Source: Candidatus Levyibacteriota bacterium (GTDB lineage: Bacteria > Patescibacteriota > Microgenomatia > Levybacterales > UBA12049). Taken from it: DNA of 21,865 nt. A program made the position numbers and the translations under genes. This document shows positions 15,033 to 21,292 of the stretch, in pieces. Location: NCBI GenBank assembly GCA_016204425.1, contig JACQKR010000037.1:1-21865 (forward strand). The letters run 5' to 3'. Position 1 is the first letter of the stretch, and every line of letters begins with the position of its first letter. The notes under the pieces were generated by a model. It saw only the letters and a list, made by a program, of their open reading frames with translations. It was not told the origin of the DNA and made no database searches.

Positions 15033-15692
15033 TTATGGTCGAATCATACCCAAATTCGCCGCAGTGTCAAGAACAAAGTCAAACTGCTGTTCTGCAGGAA
15101 TCGTAGCAGACTGAGATGTTGCCTCGAAAAGCAATGCTGCTGGCCGAAGCAGAAGGTTTTTTGAGAAATCGTGACGAAAGAAACTGGGATCAACATCGCC
15201 CAACCGTACTCTATCAAGCCCGTCTGCATCTTTAAGAATAGACAACTCAGGAGGAATATTTGGAATATACGTATCATTCGGCACATGCCAATGATTTATA
15301 TACTGCGCCAACAACATGGATGACGGCGAAATACGCTCTTTGAGCTCTTGCTGCCTACCAATCCAATGTGCCGCCCGCTCTCCGTGGGCAAAATCAAGCT
15401 TATGATTAATCCTCCGCACATCATGGGTTATCGCAGCTACCCGAAGCGCTTCGTGGTCAAGCTGAATACCGTCTTGCCTCTCGACTAATATAGCTAGAAG
15501 CTCCTGCAGGACGAGAACCCGTGCTTCGTGGCCTACACCATGAATGCCACCAGCTTCTTCCATAAACCAGGCTGTATCAGGCTTATACGAGGCCAGGAAT
15601 TCACGGGTAGGTAAATCCTTGCCAAGCAGATTTCTGATCTCAAGAATATCGTATTCAGCCTCGCTTGGGCTAACTCGCTCGTGTTCTGACAT
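15033..15692 (-). CDS. HD-domain phosphohydrolase
   Basis: 219-aa metal-dependent phosphohydrolase of the HD superfamily. Putative ligands: His51 and His55 (HGVGH), His90-Asp91 (ITHDVRR), His103 (HGERAAHW) and His133/His136 (NHWH), followed by KDADGLDRVRL at 154-164, where the second conserved Asp lies. The extra histidines match a binuclear HD site. No second domain is attached, and the substrate (nucleotide, phosphoester or cyclic nucleotide) cannot be told. It is first in a two-gene unit with the HExxH protein and divergent from the GT20 gene. The start codon lies 9 bases after a perfect TATAAT, so the leader would be about 2 bases and no Shine-Dalgarno is needed. Confidence 0.85.
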   Translation of the reverse strand: MSEHERVSPSEAEYDILEIRNLLGKDLPTREFLASYKPDTAWFMEEAGGIHGVGHEARVLVLQELLAILVERQDGIQLDHEALRVAAITHDVRRINHKLDFAHGERAAHWIGRQQELKERISPSSMLLAQYINHWHVPNDTYIPNIPPELSILKDADGLDRVRLGDVDPSFFRHDFSKNLLLRPAALLFEATSQSATIPAEQQFDFVLDTAANLGMIRP

Positions 15693-15701
15693 ACAGGCTG
15701 A

Positions 15702-15730
15702 ATTATAGCGTAAATCGCTTGCTTTTGCAA
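15702..15730 (-). promoter_or_regulatory. Promoter of the HD-domain / HExxH gene pair
   Basis: Minus-strand TTGCAA (15725-15730, 4/6), a 17-base spacer and a perfect TATAAT (15702-15707). The predicted start is about 2 bases before ATG 15692. It lies back to back with the GT20 promoter at 15719-15746, so the two may interfere. Confidence 0.6.
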
Positions 15731-15746
15731 ACTATAGGTTTATAAT
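15719..15746 (+). promoter_or_regulatory. Upstream promoter for the GT20 gene, followed by a short ORF
   Basis: TTGCTT (15719-15724), a 16-base spacer and perfect TATAAT (15741-15746). From here the mRNA would carry a leader of about 95 bases, including a 16-codon ORF at 15772-15822 in another frame. Its spacing overlaps the divergent HD-gene promoter. Confidence 0.45.
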
Positions 15747-15817
15747 ATAGGCTCGCTTAGGCTTGGTTTGTATGGAAATTGTCAGATTCAGGTCAAGCGT
15801 ATTACATATATCCCGAG

Positions 15818-15839
15818 TATAATACAAAATATTATAGGT
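15818..15839 (+). promoter_or_regulatory. Proximal TATAAT and weak Shine-Dalgarno of the GT20 gene
   Basis: A second perfect TATAAT (15818-15823) has no convincing -35, but would give an 18-base leader to ATG 15848. AGGT (15836-15839) lies 8 bases before that ATG. Together they favour ATG 15848 over the in-frame TTG at 15779. Confidence 0.4.
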
Positions 15840-15847
15840 CACTATTT

Positions 15848-17533
15848 ATGCTAGAACGAGCACGATTTTGGAGAAAAGAAACAAACCCCCAAACCACCCA
15901 AATCCTGGGTCCCTCGCTGCAGCCTCAACAGCCTAGCCTTGAAGTACGCATCTTCGAAGAACAGCATATCAATGCGACACTCACCATCCAGACAGAGCCG
16001 CAAAAACAGGCTGCGCCTGTTCAAAAAGCAGAAATCTTTCCTAGCCGTGAAGCTGAAAAGACACCGTTTGAGAGAATTCTTATTATATCAAACCGTCTCC
16101 CTGCCGATGTTGTCACAACTGAAAAAGGACAAGAGCTTGTTGCAACTGTTGGAGGTCTCGCAAAAGCCCTTCATGCAGTGGCAAGAAATAGCGAGAAAAA
16201 TGGCAACGAAAAAATAACAAACGGTAATACGAATGGTAAAAAAAATACCCCTGAAATTCGGTGGCTCGGATGGGATGGACAGTCAAACGGTCAGTCAGAA
16301 ATGGAAGGTCTTGAAGAAGCCTTCGAAACGCTTTCGGAAGACCATATTATTAAGCTACACAGTCTCTCATTACCAAAAGATGAGCTTGATGCATATTACC
16401 ATCGTATCTCCAACAACGGATTCTGGATGTTATTTCACGGCCGCGAAGATTTAGCTAAGTTCGATTTAAAAGACTGGTCTATCTATAATCGGGTTGATCA
16501 AAAATTCGCTATTAAAGGTTTAGACACTGCTCGAGCTGAAGATTTTATTTGGATTCAAGATTACCACCAAATGAGAACTGCATTTTATATGCGGGAATTG
16601 GGAGTAACCAATAAAATTGGATTCTTCCTGCACATTCCTTTTCCAAACTCTGACACATTGCAGCATTTACCCGAACAAATACGAAACGACATGCTTGAAG
16701 GATTGCTTGCCCACGATATCGTCGGCTTCCAGACGGAAAAAGACCGAAATAACTTCATCTTATCGGTACTACAGTATGTTCCAGGAGCATCAATCAATAC
16801 CTATAAAGATAGGCTAGTTATTACAAAGGATGGTCGGTCAATCACTGTTGGCGCATACCCTATCAGTATTGATCCTCAAGAAATTAAAGATGAATTAGAC
16901 AATCCTGCCGTTCATGCAAAAGCTGAAGAATTTAAGAATCAATTTCCAGGGAAAAAAATCATATCAAGTATTAGCCGGCTTGACCCGACAAAAGGGATTA
17001 TTGAAACTATTGATGCGTATGAGGAAGCAGTTAACGAACATCCAGAACACCGAGAAGAAACGGTCTTAAACCTTGTCGCAAAACCAAGCAGACTTGATAC
17101 TCCTGTATATAATGAATTATATGAGGAGGTCAAAAGACGAGTAGAACAGGCAAGAAAGCTTGGTATTTTGATTCAATTTATTCCCGGCCTTACTCCGGCA
17201 TATGCTTTAGCAATGCAACAAGTTTCAGATATTGAAATTGTCGGATCAACAGCGGATGGTATGAACCTCGTTGCGAAAGAATATGCTGTTGCTGGTCCCG
17301 AAAATGGTGTCCTTATCCTGGGTAGACATGCTGGCGCAGCTCAGGAACTGGGTGAGCATGCACTTGTCATTAATCCATCGGACACGAAGGCGTTTGCAAA
17401 AGCAATTTCTGATGCTTTAACTATGTCGGAAGATGAAAAAATACGAAGAAAAGCTGCTATGAATGATCAGGTGCATATCCATGATGTTGAACTATGGGCA
17501 GACAGATACCTAAATGCCGCTAGAGCCGCGTAA
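15848..17533 (+). CDS. otsA: GT20 glycosyltransferase, trehalose-6-phosphate synthase-like
   Basis: 561 aa from ATG 15848 (584 from the alternative TTG 15779). The GT20 family transfers glucose from UDP- or GDP-glucose to glucose-6-phosphate, making trehalose-6-phosphate. Residue numbers here count from the TTG; subtract 23 for ATG 15848. Visible motifs: NRLP (105-108), GGLA (125-128), WLGWDG (162-167), DYHQ (261-264), FFLHIPFPNSD (282-292), SRLDPTKG with the phosphate-binding Arg and Lys (400-405), and DGMNLVAKEY (493-502). Residues 46-97 form an extra, low-complexity N-terminus, and 140-158 is an Asn/Lys/Gly insertion. There is no fused phosphatase domain and no otsB nearby, so glucosylglycerol-phosphate synthase or another acceptor is possible. 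Its stop overlaps the convergent membrane-protein gene by 14 bases. Confidence 0.9.
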   Translation: MLERARFWRKETNPQTTQILGPSLQPQQPSLEVRIFEEQHINATLTIQTEPQKQAAPVQKAEIFPSREAEKTPFERILIISNRLPADVVTTEKGQELVATVGGLAKALHAVARNSEKNGNEKITNGNTNGKKNTPEIRWLGWDGQSNGQSEMEGLEEAFETLSEDHIIKLHSLSLPKDELDAYYHRISNNGFWMLFHGREDLAKFDLKDWSIYNRVDQKFAIKGLDTARAEDFIWIQDYHQMRTAFYMRELGVTNKIGFFLHIPFPNSDTLQHLPEQIRNDMLEGLLAHDIVGFQTEKDRNNFILSVLQYVPGASINTYKDRLVITKDGRSITVGAYPISIDPQEIKDELDNPAVHAKAEEFKNQFPGKKIISSISRLDPTKGIIETIDAYEEAVNEHPEHREETVLNLVAKPSRLDTPVYNELYEEVKRRVEQARKLGILIQFIPGLTPAYALAMQQVSDIEIVGSTADGMNLVAKEYAVAGPENGVLILGRHAGAAQELGEHALVINPSDTKAFAKAISDALTMSEDEKIRRKAAMNDQVHIHDVELWADRYLNAARAA

Positions 17534-19187
17534 AAAACTTCTTTCCAAACAGTCCTCTTGCAACCAGCAACATAATCGTTGAAAGACTCACTATATCTGC
17601 AAGCAACCGGTACGGTGTTTCCCGAAAGAAAAATTCAACAGTATGCTTGCCTTTTGGTACCGGGATCCTCAACCTCCGAAAATCGTCTTTGTCTGCCTCA
17701 ATACGTGCTGTTTTCCCGTCAACTACGGCACTCCAACCAGGGAAAAAATGCGTATTATCGCGAAATGCTATATCCGAGGCAGCATTGACTATGAATTTGT
17801 GATAATTGGATTTCCAGACCGTACGGGTACTTACTCCGGCACTTGGAGGCATATCTCCATTGGGATTTGGTTTTGAAAAAATTTGCGGTGCATCTTTGGG
17901 CATGTGTTCATTTCTCGATGTCGTACTCAACGAATAGGTTTCACTCTCCAAAAAAGGGTTGTGAAAATCGATATATTGATTGACCCTGATATGATTCCTA
18001 TTTGCATAGATAAGGATTGGGACGATTAGTAAAAACACGACGATCTGGAACCTCGGCTTTCCTATCTGACTGATGAGATATCCTGCCGCTACCGAACAAC
18101 TCAACGTTACATATCCTATGAACCGCCAGGGAAGCTGAACGTATCGCAAAGGAGGAAATACTTCCCACAAAGATTTTGATGCAGGAAGCGCCAGGAAGAG
18201 ACTTATTGCTCCTACCATGATAAAAAAGAGAAACAGACGTTCTTTTTCTCTGATCTGTTTTTTTATGAGATGAATAAGAAAAAAGGCTACTGCAAGTACA
18301 AAAAATACTTCATGCATGACACCAATTTGCGGTGACATCTTACCCGGCAGAAAACCCGGCTTATAGGGACCGAATCCCCAGGGTGAGTAAAAAACTTCCT
18401 GAAATGTCGGAAAAAAATCTTTGTAATCTGACGCGAGTTCTGAAAGTTTCGTTACTTTCGTCTCAACTACGACCGGCAGCCAGAAAAAAGAGGTTATGAG
18501 AACAGCGGAAAAAACAGATATGGCAATATTTTTGAAATCCGGTTTTTTATTTATCTTCGATATTCGCCACACAAAATACGAGACACCAAGGACAACGCCT
18601 ACCATCGCTGTAATATTATGAGAGAGAATCAGCAGGCTGATACTACTTATCAGTAAGGCGTTTTTGTATTTTTCATTCCTGATAAACCGCTCTATTGCAA
18701 GAAGCAACAAAGGAATAAAAGCAAATCCGAGGCTTTCCGCAACATTTCCCCGCACATACATATTGAGGAATTTATACGGGGCAAATATGATGAAAAAGGC
18801 AGAGGCAAAAGCTGGAATTCTCCCAAAAAAAGGAAGCGTAAAGAAGTAAAGTGCTACACTCCCGACAATAACCGAAAGAACTAGCAATGCCTTAAAGGAA
18901 GAAACGTATGACAAGCCCGATACATGAAAAGCCTCACCAAGGTAATAAACAAAGGGGTAATTGAAAGTAAAAAACGGATATCCCAATCCATAATGAATCC
19001 GTTTTGCAATGCGAACAGGGATTTGCCCTTCCCGAAACACTTCATCAAAGTCAATCATTCGGATGACATGCCCTTCACCATCATGAGAAGTATAAAATTT
19101 ATCGGTCAGTAACTTTTGCGAAGCAAAAAGAGAAAAAAGAAAAAGGAGAACAAGAGGGATAGCATGCCCAGCCAGCAAAAACCGCAT
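17520..19187 (-). CDS. Multi-TM GT-C/YfhO-like membrane protein (PTPS-related family)
   Basis: 555-aa integral membrane protein with about 11-12 hydrophobic segments. The first extracytoplasmic loop carries SHDGEGH (34-40), where an acidic residue of GT-C glycosyltransferases normally sits. The C-terminal soluble part has FFPGWSAVVDGK (481-492), then beta strands and a final TM, as in YfhO-type proteins. CPR homologs are often annotated 6-pyruvoyl-tetrahydropterin synthase-related, a label from an old domain family that does not imply pterin chemistry. The likely role is transfer of sugars from a lipid-linked donor to a surface acceptor; this is inference. It lies 41 bases after the QQLGK protein gene on the same strand. 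TTGAAC-N17-TAGTAT ends 6 bases before its ATG, a weak leaderless promoter. Confidence 0.85.
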   Translation of the reverse strand: MRFLLAGHAIPLVLLFLFSLFASQKLLTDKFYTSHDGEGHVIRMIDFDEVFREGQIPVRIAKRIHYGLGYPFFTFNYPFVYYLGEAFHVSGLSYVSSFKALLVLSVIVGSVALYFFTLPFFGRIPAFASAFFIIFAPYKFLNMYVRGNVAESLGFAFIPLLLLAIERFIRNEKYKNALLISSISLLILSHNITAMVGVVLGVSYFVWRISKINKKPDFKNIAISVFSAVLITSFFWLPVVVETKVTKLSELASDYKDFFPTFQEVFYSPWGFGPYKPGFLPGKMSPQIGVMHEVFFVLAVAFFLIHLIKKQIREKERLFLFFIMVGAISLFLALPASKSLWEVFPPLRYVQLPWRFIGYVTLSCSVAAGYLISQIGKPRFQIVVFLLIVPILIYANRNHIRVNQYIDFHNPFLESETYSLSTTSRNEHMPKDAPQIFSKPNPNGDMPPSAGVSTRTVWKSNYHKFIVNAASDIAFRDNTHFFPGWSAVVDGKTARIEADKDDFRRLRIPVPKGKHTVEFFFRETPYRLLADIVSLSTIMLLVARGLFGKKFFTRL

Positions 19188-19228
19188 ACACTTATACTAA
19201 AGCATCTTAATCATCTGTTCAACAAGCC

Positions 19229-20017
19229 TTAGATTGCTGGTAGCGGTTGCGAGACTGGCTGCGCGACTGGTGCAGGAGTACTTTTATCATAAAAGATATT
19301 TTCTTTAATCGTTCTTGCCTGAATATGCCCGATAAGTGCCCCAACAGCCGGAAGAAAGGGAATAAAAGAGATATTTTTTACCACACCCGCAATTGCCCCC
19401 GCATCTTGTGCGACCTGAATACCAAAATTGGGTTCCAGTATTTTTCTTGCTTTCTGCCGTTCTTCCTCAGTCGGTAACTTCTCCATGACGTGTTTACTCC
19501 CCCAGAATTCCCTCATGGAGCGGAATATCGGGAAAGACAGTAGTAAAGCATAGGCTGTCGAAAACTTTACGTGGTCATAGTGCTGCGCCTTGCCAAGCTG
19601 CTGCAACGCTCTGTACTTATTTGGACTGTAAATTAATGCAGTCTCAGTGTGAGGATTATATATGTCTGTCCTTCCTGTTTTTCCTGACAATGAAGAATAC
19701 ACCGTGTACGGCACACCGATAATTGATCTTGAAAAGATATTCGTTCTTCTATCCTTTTGGAATAAACGCTTGAACTGGTTGAAAAAAGGGGAGTGATTGT
19801 AGCGGACTTCGATATTCCCGTTCCACTCAACATCCCTAAATGTTTCCTTCAGCTCATCCCTTGTCTCTTGAGAAATATCTTTAAATGAGGCTTTCGGTAT
19901 ACCAAGAAGAAGATTTCCATATAAGGAGCGTATCCGCCCGATCGTGCGATCGGGGATGCCTCCCTTCTCCCGGTGAATATAGGTTATTGATCCTTTTGCT
20001 TGAGCCCGTTCTTGCAT
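19229..20017 (-). CDS. Inactive paralog of the HExxH protein (QQLGK in place of HEIGH)
   Basis: 262 aa. It aligns with the 14224-15027 protein over about 200 residues: PFFNQFKRLFQKDRRTNI (78-95) against PFRSQVKRLFAKERRTNI, and IYNPHTETALIY (119-130) against MYNPYTETVMNY. At the zinc site HEIGHAMDYD becomes QQLGKAQHYD (139-148): both His and the catalytic Glu are lost while the flanking Gly, Ala and Tyr-Asp stay. Glu170 in SMREFWGS, equivalent to the putative third ligand Glu169, is kept. A hydrophobic region lies at about 207-235 and a Pro-rich tail at 246-262. I infer a pseudoenzyme, perhaps a scaffold or regulator. The frame is intact, so it is not a decayed gene. It starts 5 bases after the 20023-20604 gene, mirroring the spacing in the other pair. 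Confidence 0.75.
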   Translation of the reverse strand: MQERAQAKGSITYIHREKGGIPDRTIGRIRSLYGNLLLGIPKASFKDISQETRDELKETFRDVEWNGNIEVRYNHSPFFNQFKRLFQKDRRTNIFSRSIIGVPYTVYSSLSGKTGRTDIYNPHTETALIYSPNKYRALQQLGKAQHYDHVKFSTAYALLLSFPIFRSMREFWGSKHVMEKLPTEEERQKARKILEPNFGIQVAQDAGAIAGVVKNISFIPFLPAVGALIGHIQARTIKENIFYDKSTPAPVAQPVSQPLPAI

Positions 20018-20022
20018 AGAGG

Positions 20023-20604
20023 TCAGGTTTTTGGCACGTTTTCCGTGTATACCTCCTCTGTATTCAAATTGCTCTCAATGACACCAAAGACAAATCCCTG
20101 CTGACTTGCCCAGTTGGCAAATGTTTCTATGTGCTGTATTTGCGAGTATGCTATTTTTTGCAGTGCAGGATGCGTCAAGAAAAGACTTTCCATGCGAAGT
20201 TTTGTCTGTTTTTCAATAAATATTGTTAAAATAGGGTCAAGTTTTTTAAAAGAACTGGCATTCTGATCCTTTTCGTACCCCTCTATCCATTTGTTACCCA
20301 AAGCATCTGTTTTTTTGCTGGCTTTCAGCCTGCTTCTTTCGGGATCGATCCCCTCAGAAATGAGAAAAAGCGAGTAGCCCGACCATGCGTTAAAGGTAAG
20401 AAGTGTTTCCAGATCGTGTCTTACCTCCTCAAAAAGTCCTTTTTCAGGGAGTAGTGCCTCCAGTTCTTCTGTCCCGATTCTTGCAATCACGTCAAACCCT
20501 TTTGCAACTTCAGTGTGGAGAGAATCAAAAACGTTTCTCCTGAATGACGTATCCATACTAAGAAACGCAATCCATTTTATCCATATTGATTGATAATCCG
20601 TCAT
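20023..20604 (-). CDS. Hypothetical protein paired with the QQLGK protein
   Basis: 193 aa, no family recognised. Predicted mostly helical, without a signal peptide or a clear membrane segment, and rich in aromatic residues (IWIKWIAFLSM near the start, FNAWSGYSLFLISEGIDPE at about 71-89, FANWASQQGFVFGVIESNL near the end). It shows no resemblance to the HD-domain protein that occupies the same position in the other pair, and no HD motif. It is first in an apparent three-gene run (this gene, the QQLGK protein, the GT-C-like protein). The upstream 222-base spacer contains structured repeats. A TTGAAA-like -35 is present, but the -10 (GATTAT) is too close to the ATG to be convincing. The start is not otherwise supported. 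Confidence 0.65.
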   Translation of the reverse strand: MTDYQSIWIKWIAFLSMDTSFRRNVFDSLHTEVAKGFDVIARIGTEELEALLPEKGLFEEVRHDLETLLTFNAWSGYSLFLISEGIDPERSRLKASKKTDALGNKWIEGYEKDQNASSFKKLDPILTIFIEKQTKLRMESLFLTHPALQKIAYSQIQHIETFANWASQQGFVFGVIESNLNTEEVYTENVPKT

Positions 20605-20702
20605 AAATAATCTTTTTTGGGCAAACTATTTCAAAGTATGCGGGGCAGGAGTAAAGAGCAGGAATTACTTACAGCTATCATTGTGTTCTTGCTTGCATCT
20701 TA

Positions 20703-20729
20703 ATTATAATATTATAAGGCTATTATAAT
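20703..20729. repeat. Short ATTATAA direct repeats
   Basis: ATTATAA occurs at 20703-20709, 20711-20717 and 20722-20728; the first and last extend to the palindrome ATTATAAT. Each could act as a -10 box on either strand or form an AT hairpin. No gene starts close by in a fitting direction. Confidence 0.35.
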
Positions 20730-20734
20730 GTAAT

Positions 20735-20791
20735 TTAACTCGCTCAACAACTTCGTGGAAATAATAGAGTTAAGGTTGTTGAATACAACAA
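20735..20791. repeat. Interleaved inverted repeats: pseudoknot or switch-like element
   Basis: Two perfect inverted repeats cross each other: 20735-20741 with 20767-20773 (7 bp) and 20744-20751 with 20775-20782 (8 bp). In addition, 20776-20781 can pair with 20786-20791 (6 bp, 4-base loop), competing with the 8-bp stem. The spacer 20605-20826 around it has no supported ORF. It could be a structured RNA in the 3' UTR of the Ala-rich gene or in the leader of the 20604 gene. Confidence 0.45.
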
Positions 20792-20826
20792 GATGTAATT
20801 ATGATAAATAATCAATTATCTGGTAC

Positions 20827-21147
20827 CTACTTACCAAAATTTTTTATGAAGTTACGGAGGCCGCCCGCTTGCTGAGCAGCAGGCGCTGAATGTGGAGTAC
20901 GTGCGAGTGCGTCTGGTTTTACGGCTGTTCCTTCAGCGACTTTCTTTGCATGAGCTGCAGCTATAGCATCAGGAATCTGTTGCATTCGTTGCGCTGCTGC
21001 GGTTGCTTCAGCTGCTCGTATCGCAGCTGAGTCTCCCGGAGCCCTGTCTACACCAGCCCACCGCTTTATATCATCAGCTGGACCCGTGGACGTGGATTCT
21101 TTCGCTTTTGGTGCTCCATTTGGAATTTCCCCTGATCCGTTCTCCAT
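20827..21147 (-). CDS. Ala-rich, probably disordered hypothetical protein
   Basis: 106 aa from ATG 21147 (MENGSGEIPNGAPK). Composition is dominated by Ala, with Gly, Pro, Lys and Gln. The N-terminal 35 residues look disordered, the middle (about 40-80) an Ala-rich helix, and the C-terminus ends GGLRNFIKNFGK. No known domain. The reading frame stays open upstream to an ATG at 21201. I place the start at 21147 because a perfect TTGACA and a -10-like box lie between the two and because the extra residues include an unlikely Cys/Tyr-rich segment. It is a single gene between the structured spacer and ribD. Similar Ala-rich small proteins occur in CPR genomes without known function. Confidence 0.6.
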   Translation of the reverse strand: MENGSGEIPNGAPKAKESTSTGPADDIKRWAGVDRAPGDSAAIRAAEATAAAQRMQQIPDAIAAAHAKKVAEGTAVKPDALARTPHSAPAAQQAGGLRNFIKNFGK

Positions 21148-21153
21148 ATACTT

Positions 21154-21182
21154 ATAATTGCAAAAAATACATAACTTGTCAA
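21154..21182 (-). promoter_or_regulatory. Promoter of the Ala-rich protein gene
   Basis: Perfect TTGACA (21177-21182), 17 bases, AATTAT (21154-21159, 4/6), ending 6 bases before ATG 21147. It predicts a leaderless or nearly leaderless transcript and rules against the upstream ATG at 21201. Confidence 0.55.
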
Positions 21183-21292
21183 ATACCACTTCATACCGCA
21201 TTCTTCAGCCAACAAACTTCATGGAATAAGGCTTTTTATGGAATCACAGGGTAATCAAATAGGGCACTACACGAATCGAGCTTATGGATAAA

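Noticed and set aside
15779..15847. TTG start adding 23 residues to the GT20 protein
   Set aside because: The added segment contains a TATAAT box, has a Tyr-rich composition unlike the family, and lacks a Shine-Dalgarno; ATG 15848 has an AGGT 8 bases upstream.
19937..19954. Perfect 8-bp palindromic hairpin inside the QQLGK gene
   Set aside because: It encodes the IGR stretch that aligns with the paralog's VGR, so coding constraint explains it; no second copy was seen in the window.
19229..20017. QQLGK gene as a decaying pseudogene
   Set aside because: The frame is complete, the length equals that of the active paralog, and the non-catalytic blocks remain conserved, which fits a maintained pseudoenzyme better.
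21148..21201. N-terminal extension of the Ala-rich protein from ATG 21201
   Set aside because: The segment contains a perfect TTGACA and a -10-like box, and codes for residues unlike the rest of the protein.
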